From positions 430,575 to 494,574 of the forward strand of contig NZ_JABFAU010000005.1 of the NCBI RefSeq assembly GCF_017168335.1: 64,000 nucleotides of DNA, written 5' to 3'. Below, piece after piece: positions 29,065-37,775 of the stretch. The notes beneath the pieces are model-generated. The model did not search any database. It worked only from the letters and a program-made list of their open reading frames with translations, and was not told where the DNA came from. Numbering within the stretch: position 1 is the first letter of the stretch; each line of letters begins with the position of its first letter. Source of the DNA: Rhodococcus sp. KRD162. GTDB taxonomy: Bacteria; Actinomycetota; Actinomycetes; Mycobacteriales; Mycobacteriaceae. The position numbers and the translations under genes were made by a program.

Positions 29065-30282
29065 GTGACCACTGCCGACGCGTCCGACAGACCCACGCCG
29101 CTCTCGACCCCTGTCAGCGCCGGCATCGTAGCCTCGCTGGTCGGCTTCACCAGCTCGTTCGCCGTGGTCTTGACCGGCCTGCGTGCGGTCGGTGCCAGCC
29201 CCACCGAGGCCGCGTCGGGTTTGTCGGCACTGTGTCTCACTCAGGCGTTGGGCATGATGTGGCTGGCCCGTAGGTACCGGCAACCCATCACGCTGGCGTG
29301 GTCGACGCCGGGGGCCGCGTTGCTCGCAGGCACCGGCGTCGTCGTGGGAGGTTGGCCCGCCGCGGTCGGCGCATTCGTCACGGTCGGCGTGCTGATCGTG
29401 CTGACGGGCTTGTGGCCGACGCTCGGCGCGATCGTCTCGAAGATCCCGATACCCCTTGCGCAGGCAATGCTGGCAGGGGTGCTTCTCCCCCTGTGTTCGG
29501 CACCGGTGGCTGCCTTCGCCGAGTCCCCTACGCGAATCGCGCCGGTGGTGATCGTCTGGCTCGTCGTTCTTCGTTTCAGCGCACGCTGGGCTGTACCCGC
29601 CGCATTTGCCGCTGCAGCTGCCATCATCGCTGCGGACGTGATCGCCGGTGGCACCCCGATCGCAGGTGCCGAGCTGATTCCGCGGGTCGACTGGACGATT
29701 CCGCAGTGGAGCTGGCAGGCCACGATCGGTATCGCGGTGCCGCTGTACATCGTCACGATGGCGTCGCAGAACATCCCGGGCACGACGGTCATGGCCTCGT
29801 TCGGTTTCCGAATCCCGTGGCGCGCATCGATGGCCGTCACCGGCACCGGCACCGTCCTGGGTGCCTTCGCCGGCGGCCACACCATCAATCTCGCTGCGAT
29901 CAGCGCCGCTCTGTCGGCGAATCCGGCTGCCCATCCGGATCCGACGCGACGATGGACCGCCGCCTTCACCGCAGGATGTTCGTATCTGGTCCTCGCTCTG
30001 CTCGCCACCGCCTTGGCAACGTTGGTGGCCGCAGCACCTGCCGGAGTGGTGGAAACAGTTGCCGGACTCGCCTTGTTGGGCACGCTTGCGGCCTCGCTGT
30101 TCGGTGCGCTCGAACATGCGTCGGACCGGGAAGCGACCGTTCTGACTTTCCTCGTCGCCGCGTCCGGCCTGACGTTCGCCGGTATCGGATCGGCGTTCTG
30201 GGCTCTGGCCGTCGGACTGGTGGTCCGGGCGGTCTTGCGGCGGCAGTCCCCGACGCCGACCGATACCCGGGCAACTGATTAG
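29065..30282 (+). CDS. BenE-family benzoate/aromatic permease
   Basis: Predicted proton-coupled importer of the BenE family. From the GTG at 29065 there are 405 residues with about twelve hydrophobic helices. BenE features are WSTPGAALLAGTG near 80-92 and the AGGHTINLAAISAALSA re-entrant segment near 270. No Shine-Dalgarno is visible. No benzoate catabolic genes are nearby, so the true substrate is uncertain. It is divergent from the GlcNAc regulator and 10 bases upstream of a thioesterase gene. Confidence 0.85.
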   Translation: MTTADASDRPTPLSTPVSAGIVASLVGFTSSFAVVLTGLRAVGASPTEAASGLSALCLTQALGMMWLARRYRQPITLAWSTPGAALLAGTGVVVGGWPAAVGAFVTVGVLIVLTGLWPTLGAIVSKIPIPLAQAMLAGVLLPLCSAPVAAFAESPTRIAPVVIVWLVVLRFSARWAVPAAFAAAAAIIAADVIAGGTPIAGAELIPRVDWTIPQWSWQATIGIAVPLYIVTMASQNIPGTTVMASFGFRIPWRASMAVTGTGTVLGAFAGGHTINLAAISAALSANPAAHPDPTRRWTAAFTAGCSYLVLALLATALATLVAAAPAGVVETVAGLALLGTLAASLFGALEHASDREATVLTFLVAASGLTFAGIGSAFWALAVGLVVRAVLRRQSPTPTDTRATD

Positions 30283-30292
30283 TCTCACGTCC

Positions 30293-30766
30293 ATGACAGA
30301 GCAGGTGAACGAACGCACCGAGTTGTCGAATGCGTCGGATTTTCCGGCGTTGTGGCCGGTGCCGACCCGGTGGGACGACAACGACCACTACGGCCACGTC
30401 AACAACGTGACGTATTACGCCTACTTCGATACCGCCGTCAACGGTTGGTTGATGGCGGAAACCGGCGTGGATATCCGAACTCTCTCGGCCATCGGCGTCG
30501 TGGCGGAAACCTCGTGCCGGTACCTGTCGGAATTGAGTTTTCCGGATCGCCTGCAGGTCGGCCTCGCCGTCGAGAAATTGGGGACTCGAAGCATCGTGTA
30601 CTCCCTCGCGCTGTTTCGGGAGGCCGACAACGACGCGTTGGAATTGGCAGCTCGGGGTCGATTCGTACACGTCTACGTGGACAGCGTCACCCGCAGACCG
30701 GTCCCGATCCCACCGGAAATCGAGACCGCGGCGGCCACCCTGGTGATCGGGCCGGGCCCGAGCTGA
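30293..30766 (+). CDS. Hotdog acyl-CoA thioesterase (4-hydroxybenzoyl-CoA type)
   Basis: Predicted to hydrolyse an acyl- or aroyl-CoA. The 157 residues carry the hotdog active-site segment TRWDDNDHYGHVNNVTYY with D31 and H35 at the positions expected for the YbgC/4HBT group, and a FVHVYVD C-terminal strand. It follows the BenE-type permease by 10 bases, so a role in handling an imported aromatic acid is possible. Substrate is not determinable from sequence. Confidence 0.88.
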   Translation: MTEQVNERTELSNASDFPALWPVPTRWDDNDHYGHVNNVTYYAYFDTAVNGWLMAETGVDIRTLSAIGVVAETSCRYLSELSFPDRLQVGLAVEKLGTRSIVYSLALFREADNDALELAARGRFVHVYVDSVTRRPVPIPPEIETAAATLVIGPGPS

Positions 30767-30771
30767 GAGCT

Positions 30772-31797
30772 CTACAATCCGATCTCGTCGGCTCTGCCGA
30801 GTGCTCGAGCGACGATATCGTCGATGAGGGTCGCGGTCGGTCCACCCGATACGCCCCGGTTGCGTGAGTCCGCTTCCATGCGGCGCATCACGCCCTCGGC
30901 GATGATCGCGAGCTTCCACAGCGCCAGGACTTCCCAGAATCCGACGTCGGACACACCGCGTCCAGTGTGCTGTGCATATGCCTCGACGAGCTCGGCCCTG
31001 GCCGGGAAGCCCGGAAGCGTCGATGCCATGAACGGTCCGGCGACGCCGTCATCGGCTTGCGGCCAGTAGGCAAGCAGGCCGCCGAGATCTGCCAGCGGAT
31101 CCCCCAGCGTGCACAGCTCCCAATCGACGACTGCAGCGACCGTTCCGTCGTCGCGGTCGGTGATCACGTTGCTCAGGTGGAAATCTCCGTGCACGAGGCT
31201 CAGTTCTTGCTGCTGCGGAATGTTGGCACCCAGTCGTACGGCAAGAGAATCGATACCCGGCACGTCCCGGGTACGGGAGGATTCCCACTGCTTGGTCCAC
31301 CGGGCGAGTTGACGGGCGGCGTAGGGCTTGTGGCTGGCCAGATCGCTGAGCCCCGAGGAGTCGAGATCGACACCGTGGATGTCGGCCAGCGCATCCGTGA
31401 GACCGAGACCGACTCGGCGACGGTGATCGGTGTCGAGTGATTCTGCCGTGGCAACCGAGTCGATCACCACGCCGTCCACGAAGCTCATCAACACGAGAGG
31501 GACGTCCGAGATCGCCGAGTCCTCGGTCATTGCAATCATTGCCGGAACCGAGACCGCAGTGTTCTGCAGCGCTGACAGAATCCGATGCTCGCGCACGACA
31601 TCGTGTGCAGATGCCAGCAGGTGTCCCAGCGGTGGACGACGGAGCACCCAGGTGGCGGAGCCCGCGTCGTTCACCGCATAGGTGAGGTTGGACTGCCCGT
31701 TACCTATTCGCCGGAAGCTCAACGGAGACGTCGCGCCGATACCCAATCCTGCGATCCAGGTCGACACCGCATCTTCGTCCAGTCCCACCGTGGCCAT
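30772..31797 (-). CDS. Phosphotransferase-family protein (APH fold, FadE36/ACAD10-like)
   Basis: Kinase-fold protein of 341 residues. The Brenner-type motif LVHGDFHLSNVI and the metal-binding VVDWELCTLGDPLADLG are intact, and the N-terminus QSNLTYAV plus VLRRPP resemble the APH domain of ACAD10-like proteins. Those relatives are thought to phosphorylate hydroxyacyl substrates during 4-hydroxy acid breakdown, which is only a guess here. It converges on the thioesterase gene with a 5-base gap. Confidence 0.88.
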   Translation of the reverse strand: MATVGLDEDAVSTWIAGLGIGATSPLSFRRIGNGQSNLTYAVNDAGSATWVLRRPPLGHLLASAHDVVREHRILSALQNTAVSVPAMIAMTEDSAISDVPLVLMSFVDGVVIDSVATAESLDTDHRRRVGLGLTDALADIHGVDLDSSGLSDLASHKPYAARQLARWTKQWESSRTRDVPGIDSLAVRLGANIPQQQELSLVHGDFHLSNVITDRDDGTVAAVVDWELCTLGDPLADLGGLLAYWPQADDGVAGPFMASTLPGFPARAELVEAYAQHTGRGVSDVGFWEVLALWKLAIIAEGVMRRMEADSRNRGVSGGPTATLIDDIVARALGRADEIGL

Positions 31798-31896
31798 CCA
31801 GCACCCTCATTTCGCTCTTCGACAATCGATCGTCGGCTGCGCTCATCCGAGTCGACCGATCGTAGCGAAGCGGCGTCCGGACGCCGGGAGGACGAG

Positions 31897-32223
31897 TCAG
31901 CTGGCGCGACCGAACGCCGAGATCAGTGCAGGCGCTGCGCTCGCTGCAGCAGGTGTCGCCGCACCGTGACGCCTGACCGCAACCTCGTCGACGTCCCCGA
32001 TCAGCAGAGAAATGAGTGTGTTCGGCTCTGCGGCCCAGACCGAGGCGATGTTGCGCACTTCGGCAGGGGCGAAGAGTCCACTGGTAGCCAGTGCGTCGAC
32101 CCACTCGGCCACAGCCTCGGCCGTAGGCTCGGGCACAGTGGATCGATCGAGCGAGTCCGCTTGGAACTCGTTGCAAAAGAACGCGCGGACCATGTCGAGC
32201 TGTCCCTGAGACATTGCGGTCAT
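31897..32223 (-). CDS. Unknown small protein, paralogue of the 37.8-38.1 kb gene
   Basis: No named family. The 108 residues are predicted helical and cytoplasmic. The ATG at 32223 has AAGGAG 6 bases upstream, and a longer reading from 32286 is not needed. Residues about 8-86 align without gaps to the protein at 37776-38087: both have an aromatic-EF stretch, EWV.AL..SGLF, IA..W, and a DE..RR ending. The C-terminal 20 residues are alanine-rich and unique. The two-copy, moderately diverged family is the only clue to its importance. Confidence 0.7.
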   Translation of the reverse strand: MTAMSQGQLDMVRAFFCNEFQADSLDRSTVPEPTAEAVAEWVDALATSGLFAPAEVRNIASVWAAEPNTLISLLIGDVDEVAVRRHGAATPAAASAAPALISAFGRAS

Positions 32224-32795
32224 GTTCTTCTCCTTCGAGTTTCTGACGTTCGTAGGTGTCGAGTACCCGCCTTCGGCGGGCACCAAATACCGTGTCCAGA
32301 TCGTTATGATTCTGACTGTAACGAGTCAACACAGCTTTCCGATGCGGCTGAAACTACGCTCATTTGAACGGTCTCGCCCGGGATGAACTGGCTTCTGTGA
32401 CCATCGTCACACACTTCGACCCATCCATTCAATGACTTGCAACGAAGTCATAGTTCGCTTTACGAATTGCTGTGAACGCGAACAAACCGAGCGTATAAAC
32501 GCAGGTAGATGCCCACCCTGGGCATCGAGCGCCTGCTGCGACCCTGCCCGGCGTCCATCACCGGACAAAACACCCACCGGCACAATCAGGTGCACTTCCT
32601 GCTCAGGGCGTCAGAAACAATCTTTCACCCTGGTACGCCCCGGCTTCGCAAACTCGTGGCGCTTGACAGCAGGCCGCCGATACGCTCCGACCGCGACACC
32701 CTTCGAGAGCGACGACCGTGATCGAATCGTGACCGTGAAAACCATCAGGGGGTTCCGAAGTTCCTCACATCCGATGTTCAGTCTCGTAGGGCACT
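32224..32795. other. 572-bp intergenic region, divergent promoters
   Basis: No convincing gene is seen on either strand. It is lower in GC than its surroundings near 32300-32480 and holds a perfect Crp-type site. It separates two divergent genes of unknown function and probably contains both promoters. TTGACA at about 32663 lacks a well-placed -10. Confidence 0.6.
32396..32411. promoter_or_regulatory. Crp/GlxR-type binding site (perfect consensus)
   Basis: TGTGACCATCGTCACA is a perfect TGTGA-N6-TCACA palindrome, the consensus for Crp in proteobacteria and for GlxR/Crp in corynebacteria and mycobacteria. It lies 173 bases before the small-protein start at 32223 and 385 bases before the gene at 32796, so which gene it controls is unclear. 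Confidence 0.6.
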
Positions 32796-33518
32796 GTGAC
32801 GGTCATGTCACCACCGAGTCTCGACAGCGGACCGATCCGAATCCCCTCAGGGCTGGGAAAGCCGACGGAATCGGCACGCAACCAGAGCTCGTCCAGGCGG
32901 AGAGCGGTCGTCACACGGATGGCAGTCGCGAGCTGCTCGGCGAGTGTGTTGCTGGTGCTGCTGGTGTCGGCACCGCACCGTGCGTCGCCCGTACGTACGG
33001 ACCCGAGTTCTGCAACCGCTCTGGCCGAGCGAGCACTGTCCGCGATCGATGTGACCACGGTGCTGATCGCGGTCGCGGCGTTGACCATCGTGGCGGTGCT
33101 GCGCAAGCTGCCGTACGGAATCGGAGCGGTCATCGCCTGCACCATCGGGGCCGTCGTGACCGGCGAGGTCATCCGTGAGGCCGTCGGACTGTCCCTCTCG
33201 TCCACGGACCTGCCGTACGGGCCGCTCGTCGCTGTCGCGGCACTGCTCGGTGCCGGTTCGATGGTCGCCGGTGCGAGATGGCGACCGGTGGTACTCGGCC
33301 TGGGAACAGTGGCGACGTTCGCCGTGGCAGCGGCCGCGATGTTCACCGGCGCTGCATCGATCATCGGGGTCGTCGGTGCGTTGTCGATCGCGTTCGTGTG
33401 GTGGCCTGCCTGCTCGATCGTGATGCTCTATTCCGCCGACGCTGCCGCTCGCGAAGCACGCAACCCCCTCGATACCGCTGCGATGGCAGTGCAACGCAAG
33501 ACGGGGCGCACCCGTTGA
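32796..33518 (+). CDS. Multi-pass membrane protein of unknown function
   Basis: No family recognised. The 240 residues have a charged cytoplasmic N-terminus (1-38), then about five or six hydrophobic segments from about residue 40 (CSASVLLVLLVSA) to 215, and a basic tail. It starts at GTG 32796 or ATG 32805. The gene converges on pntB, with a strong hairpin at the end. It could be a small transporter or an integral accessory protein; the sequence gives no catalytic motif. Confidence 0.65.
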   Translation: MTVMSPPSLDSGPIRIPSGLGKPTESARNQSSSRRRAVVTRMAVASCSASVLLVLLVSAPHRASPVRTDPSSATALAERALSAIDVTTVLIAVAALTIVAVLRKLPYGIGAVIACTIGAVVTGEVIREAVGLSLSSTDLPYGPLVAVAALLGAGSMVAGARWRPVVLGLGTVATFAVAAAAMFTGAASIIGVVGALSIAFVWWPACSIVMLYSADAAAREARNPLDTAAMAVQRKTGRTR

Positions 33519-33533
33519 TGCCGGGAGCGCCCC
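33503..33533. terminator. Hairpin between convergent genes
   Basis: GGGGCGC-A-CCCG and CGGG-A-GCGCCCC pair around a short loop, giving an 11-bp GC stem with one A/A mismatch. There is no T tract. It overlaps the end of the membrane protein gene and precedes the convergent pntB stop, so it may serve as a terminator on both strands. Confidence 0.5.
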
Positions 33534-33555
33534 ATCTGTGCTGTGCGGGTGGAGG

Positions 33556-34977
33556 CTAGAGGGCTTTGAGCTCCTCGGTGACCTCGGCGACGGACTTCTT
33601 CGCGTCGCCGAAGAGCATCGAGGTGCCCTCGGCGAAGAACAGCGGGTTCTCGATCCCCGCGAACCCACTCGACATCGACCGTTTGAGCACGATGACCGAC
33701 TTCGACTGATCGACGTTGAGGATCGGCATCCCGTGAATCGGCGAGCTCGGGTCGTTACGCGCGGCGGGGTTGGTCACATCGTTCGCGCCGATGACCAGCG
33801 TGACGTCGGTGCGGGAGAACTCGTCGTTGATGTCGTCCATCTCCTTCATCGCGTCGTACGCGACGTCGGCCTCGGCGAGCAGCACATTCATGTGACCGGG
33901 CATGCGGCCGGCGACGGGGTGAATGGCGTACTTGACCTCGACACCCTTGGCCTCGAGCAACTTGGCCATGTCCTTGACCGCGTGCTGGGCTTGTGCCACG
34001 GCCAGTCCGTATCCGGGGACGACGATGACCTGATTGGCGTAGGCCATCTGAATCGCAGCATCGGCCGCCGAGGTGGCCTTCGCGGTTCCACCACCTGCAC
34101 CGGCGGGCCCGGCAGCAGCGTCACCGCCGCCGAAGCCACCGGCGACGATCGCCGGTATCGACCGGTTCATGGCCTTGGCCATGAGGTTGGTCAGGATCGT
34201 TCCGGACGCACCGACGATCATGCCGGCGACGACCATGGCCGTGTTGTTCAGTGCCAGACCCGCAGCCGCCGCAGACAACCCGGTGAGTGCATTGAGCAGT
34301 GAGATGACCACCGGCATATCGGCACCGCCGATGGGCAGCACCACCGTCAAACCGAGAATTCCGGCGAGGACGAGCACTGCCACGATCCACCACTGCGACA
34401 CCCCGCCGCCCGGGGTGGCGTTGACGCCGATGACCACCGCGGCTGCCACTGCGCCGATCAGCAGCAGAGCGTTGAGCGGCTGCTGCAACTTGCCGATGGT
34501 GATCGGCGAACCGGGCAGAGTCTCCTGAAGCTTGAGGAATGCGATCAGCGAACCCCAGAAGGAGATCGACCCGATGATCGCAGCGAACAATGATCCGATG
34601 ACGATGTGTACCGTCGGCGACTCACCGTGGTTGAAATGCGAGAAGCCGGATGTGTCGAGGAATTCGGCCCAGGCGATCAATGCGACGGTGCCGCCGCCGA
34701 CACCGTTGAACAGGGCCACCAGCTGTGGCATCGCGGTCATTTTGACTCGGCGGGCCGGTGGGATGCCGAGTGCGACACCGACCACGAGTCCGACGATGAT
34801 GATGATCCAGTTGTCGGTCTCACGCACCGATATCAGCGTGGCGACGACGGCGATGAACATGCCGACGGCGGCGATCTGGTTACCGCGCACCGCGGTCTTC
34901 GGGCCGGTCAAGCCCATCAGGCCGTAGATGAACATGCCGAAGGCGACGATGTAGAGAACGTTGACGAGATTGTCCAT
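33556..34977 (-). CDS. pntB: NAD(P) transhydrogenase subunit beta
   Basis: Membrane part of the proton-translocating transhydrogenase, which makes NADPH from NADH. The 473 residues hold about nine membrane segments in the first 280, then the NADP-binding domain III: the fingerprint VVPGYGLAVAQAQHA, the IHPVAGRMPGHMNVLLAEA loop, VIGANDVTNPAA and KRSMSSGFAGIENPLFF. Length is standard. The start overlaps the preceding alpha-2 subunit gene by one base. The three-gene arrangement follows the split alpha form. Confidence 0.96.
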   Translation of the reverse strand: MDNLVNVLYIVAFGMFIYGLMGLTGPKTAVRGNQIAAVGMFIAVVATLISVRETDNWIIIIVGLVVGVALGIPPARRVKMTAMPQLVALFNGVGGGTVALIAWAEFLDTSGFSHFNHGESPTVHIVIGSLFAAIIGSISFWGSLIAFLKLQETLPGSPITIGKLQQPLNALLLIGAVAAAVVIGVNATPGGGVSQWWIVAVLVLAGILGLTVVLPIGGADMPVVISLLNALTGLSAAAAGLALNNTAMVVAGMIVGASGTILTNLMAKAMNRSIPAIVAGGFGGGDAAAGPAGAGGGTAKATSAADAAIQMAYANQVIVVPGYGLAVAQAQHAVKDMAKLLEAKGVEVKYAIHPVAGRMPGHMNVLLAEADVAYDAMKEMDDINDEFSRTDVTLVIGANDVTNPAARNDPSSPIHGMPILNVDQSKSVIVLKRSMSSGFAGIENPLFFAEGTSMLFGDAKKSVAEVTEELKAL

Positions 34978-35300
34978 CAGGAATCAGCCCCCGTCGTGGT
35001 CTTGGCGGGGACGGGCTTGGATTTGAACATGCCGAGCATGCGGTCGGTGACCACGAAACCACCGATGACGTTGACGGTTCCGAACACCAACGCAACGAAC
35101 AAGATCACCTGCAGCCCGATGGAAGGGTCCTCGACCTTTCCGAGAACCACCAGCGCACCGAGGACGACGATGCCGTGGATGGCATTGGTTCCCGACATCA
35201 GCGGGGTGTGCAAGGTGTTGGGCACCTTGGAGATCACCGCGAAGCCGACGAACCCGGACAACACCAGGATCGCGATATTCGCCAGTAGCGGGGTGTACAT
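34977..35300 (-). CDS. pntAB: NAD(P) transhydrogenase subunit alpha-2 (membrane part)
   Basis: The short membrane subunit of the split alpha chain. Its 107 residues have three or four hydrophobic helices (LLANIAILVLSGFVGFAVI at 4-22, then GIVVLGALVVLG and LFVALVFGTVNVIGGFVV) and a basic cytoplasmic C-terminus. It overlaps both neighbours by one base, so stoichiometric expression with PntB and the soluble alpha chain is likely. Confidence 0.95.
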   Translation of the reverse strand: MYTPLLANIAILVLSGFVGFAVISKVPNTLHTPLMSGTNAIHGIVVLGALVVLGKVEDPSIGLQVILFVALVFGTVNVIGGFVVTDRMLGMFKSKPVPAKTTTGADS

Positions 35301-36454
35301 CAGTTCTCCTTCTCACGTGTCACGCAGGCACCGGCGAGGACTTCGTCCGAAAAATCGGGGGCGAGCTTGCCGTCGACCAACATGAGTTCGAGCAATGCCG
35401 AGATGTTCTTCGAGTACAGCTCGCTGGCGTGTTCGGGCATCGAGGCCGGGAGGTTCAGGGGCGAGCAGATGGTGACGTCGTGCTTGACGACGGTCTGCCC
35501 CGGCTCGGTGAGCTCGCAGTTGCCGCCCGTCTCACCTGCCAGATCTACGACGACGCTGCCCGGCTTCATGCCCTCGACGGCCGCAGCCGTGACCAGACGC
35601 GGTGCCGGACGGCCCGGCACGAGCGCGGTGGTGATGACCACATCGAAGCCGGTGATGGCCTCTTCGAGTGCCTTCTGCTGTTGCAGCCGCTCGTCTTCGG
35701 TGAGCTCGCGTGCATAGCCGCCCTCACCGGCCGCGTCGATTCCCAGATCGAGCCATTGCGCACCGACCGAGCGGACCTGATCGGCCACCTCGGGCCGCAC
35801 GTCGTAGCCGGTGGGCCTGCCGCCGAGGCGCTTGGCTGTCGCCAATGCCTGGAGACCGGCCACGCCCACGCCGAGTACCAGCACGGTGGCGGGCTTGACG
35901 GTGCCTGCGGCGGTGGTGAGCATCGGAAAGAACCGCGTCGACTCGGATGCCGCGAGCAAGACCGCCTTGTAGCCGGCGACATTGGCTTGGGACGACAGCG
36001 CGTCCATCACCTGCGCGCGGGAGATACGCGGGATCGCCTCCACTGCGAATGCCTGCACACCCGCTGCCTTCAGCGCTCCGATGCTGTTCTCCGCGTTGCG
36101 CGGTGCCAGAAATCCGATGAGTGTCGATCCGGACGTCAGCTTGGCGATCTCCGCGTCGGAGGGTGGCGCAACCTTGACGACCACATCCGCCGACCACGGA
36201 TCACCGATCGTTGCCCCGGCTGCGGTGTACAGCTCGTCCGGAATCAACGCGCCGAGTCCGGCACCGGACTCCACGACTACCTCGACGCCCTTGCCGGTCA
36301 GGGAGGCAACGATCTTGGGCACCAGAGCTACACGACGCTCGCCCTCTCCCGATTCCCGAACCACACCGACGACCGTCGTGGATCCCGAACCCTTCTCAGT
36401 GCTCTGCGATGTATCCAAATCTCCGTCTTCCTGCGTTGAATGGTGTCCACTCAT
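35300..36454 (-). CDS. pntAA: NAD(P) transhydrogenase subunit alpha-1 (NAD-binding)
   Basis: Soluble NAD(H)-binding domain I of the transhydrogenase. The 384 residues resemble alanine dehydrogenase: VVGVVRESGEGERRVALVP, the Rossmann loop VLVLGVGVAGLQALATAKRLG, ITTALVPGRPAPRLV and the DLAGETGGNCELT tail. ATG 36454 gives a 30-residue Ser/Thr/Asp-rich lead; a TTG at 36418, with AGGAAG 8 bases upstream, would give a more usual start. It is the first gene of the operon. Confidence 0.94.
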   Translation of the reverse strand: MSGHHSTQEDGDLDTSQSTEKGSGSTTVVGVVRESGEGERRVALVPKIVASLTGKGVEVVVESGAGLGALIPDELYTAAGATIGDPWSADVVVKVAPPSDAEIAKLTSGSTLIGFLAPRNAENSIGALKAAGVQAFAVEAIPRISRAQVMDALSSQANVAGYKAVLLAASESTRFFPMLTTAAGTVKPATVLVLGVGVAGLQALATAKRLGGRPTGYDVRPEVADQVRSVGAQWLDLGIDAAGEGGYARELTEDERLQQQKALEEAITGFDVVITTALVPGRPAPRLVTAAAVEGMKPGSVVVDLAGETGGNCELTEPGQTVVKHDVTICSPLNLPASMPEHASELYSKNISALLELMLVDGKLAPDFSDEVLAGACVTREKEN

Positions 36455-36615
36455 CGGCCAACGGCCCCGAGCGTGCGACGAGTGGACGAAGCCATGCGAC
36501 AAGGCACAAGGTCCCTGATAGTAGCGAGGGCAGACAGACCGCGGGCAACTCGGAATCTGTCCGATTCGTTCTGAATCGAGTCCGTTCGGCGTTCCCCGAC
36601 TACGGGACACGCACT

Positions 36616-36631
36616 TGTGGTGCATGTCACA
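36616..36631. promoter_or_regulatory. Near-consensus Crp/GlxR site
   Basis: TGTGGTGCATGTCACA has one mismatch to TGTGA-N6-TCACA. It lies 31 bases before the HIT gene start and about 160 bases upstream of the transhydrogenase operon, in their divergent promoter region. Position relative to the HIT gene would suit a regulator near its -35. Confidence 0.35.
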
Positions 36632-36661
36632 CAGGCCTATCGCTGATGATCGGACCCTACA

Positions 36662-37111
36662 GTGACAGCCGTGGATCCTTGCATCTTCTGTGCCATCGTC
36701 GCCGGCGACGCACCCGCCCATCGCGTGTTCGAGAACGACCACGCCGTCGCGTTTCTCGATATTCGGCCGATCAGCCGCGGGCATCTTCTCGTCGTTCCAC
36801 GTGCACACGCCACCGACCTGAACTCGACCGATCCGGCCGCGGCCGCCGAGGTGTTTCGCGTCGGACACACGCTTGCGCGCGCCGTGCGACGCTCGGACCT
36901 GCGCGCCGACGGGGCGAATCTCGTGATCAACGACGGCAAGGCCGCCTTCCAGACGGTTTTTCACCTGCATCTCCACGTGGTGCCGCGCTGGCACCGGGAT
37001 CGACTGCGGTTCGTATCCGGGTTCGTGACGCGCCGCCTGCGCGAACCCGATCGCATCGCCGACGCCATCCGCGTCGGGCTGACGCGTCTGAACGAGGAGC
37101 CGTCGAGGTGA
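36662..37111 (+). CDS. HIT-family nucleotide hydrolase/transferase
   Basis: Histidine-triad protein of 149 residues, acting on a phosphoramidate or dinucleotide substrate. The triad H101-x-H103-x-H105 (FHLHLHVVPRW) is intact; the N-terminus CIFCAIVAG, with C7 and C10, may bind zinc as in Hint-type proteins. It starts at GTG 36662. It is coupled to the downstream peptidase gene by a GTGA overlap. Confidence 0.94.
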   Translation: MTAVDPCIFCAIVAGDAPAHRVFENDHAVAFLDIRPISRGHLLVVPRAHATDLNSTDPAAAAEVFRVGHTLARAVRRSDLRADGANLVINDGKAAFQTVFHLHLHVVPRWHRDRLRFVSGFVTRRLREPDRIADAIRVGLTRLNEEPSR

Positions 37112-37749
37112 AGCTGTTCCTGTCCTCGTATCGATTCGGCGGCCACGCAGACGCGTTCGTCGCACTGACCGGACGGCCCGCCGAACTCGCCGTCATCGCG
37201 AATGCATCCGACGCGTGGCCTGCCGCCGCTCGCGCATCCTCGCTTCGCAGCGAGTTCGGCCCGCTGCGCGACCTCGGCTATCGCCCAGCGGAATTGGACC
37301 TACGCGAGTACGCGGGCAAGCCCGTCGAATTCGAGCGCGCCCTCGAAGGATTCGGCGCGGTGTGGGTTCGCGGAGGCAACACCTTCGTCCTGCGCGCCCA
37401 GCTCGCCCGCTCCGGGGCAGACGAAATACTCAGTGAGCGGGTGCGCAACGGGTCCATCGTCTACGGCGGGTACAGCGCCGGAGCGTGCGTGGCGGCCCCG
37501 TCGTTGATCGGCGTCGAGGACGCGGACGATCCCGGCGAGGTTCGGACCGCCACGGGGACGGACGCGGTGTGGACCGGGTTGGGCCTGGTGGACTTCTCGA
37601 TCGTGCCGCACCTCGATTCGGTGCTGGACGAGCACTCGTCGAGCCGGGCAACCTTGCGACGCCTCAGGGCCGACAAGATCGCCTGCCACGGTTTGACCGA
37701 CGAGCAGGCGATCGTCATCGACGAGATGGGGATGCGGGTGCTCGATTGA
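37108..37749 (+). CDS. Peptidase family S51 / class I glutamine amidotransferase-like
   Basis: Serine hydrolase related to aspartyl dipeptidase PepE. The 213 residues start at GTG 37108, overlapping the HIT stop. The nucleophile elbow is GYSAGACVAAPS with S123; the catalytic histidine is likely H168 in IVPHLDS, and an aspartate/glutamate follows. VRGGNTFVL precedes the elbow as in the family. Substrate is unknown; cyanophycin-like or dipeptide cleavage is seen in relatives. It is in a two-gene unit with the HIT protein. Confidence 0.9.
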   Translation: MKLFLSSYRFGGHADAFVALTGRPAELAVIANASDAWPAAARASSLRSEFGPLRDLGYRPAELDLREYAGKPVEFERALEGFGAVWVRGGNTFVLRAQLARSGADEILSERVRNGSIVYGGYSAGACVAAPSLIGVEDADDPGEVRTATGTDAVWTGLGLVDFSIVPHLDSVLDEHSSSRATLRRLRADKIACHGLTDEQAIVIDEMGMRVLD

Positions 37750-37775
37750 ATGTCGAGCGGCCCAGGCGAGGTCGA

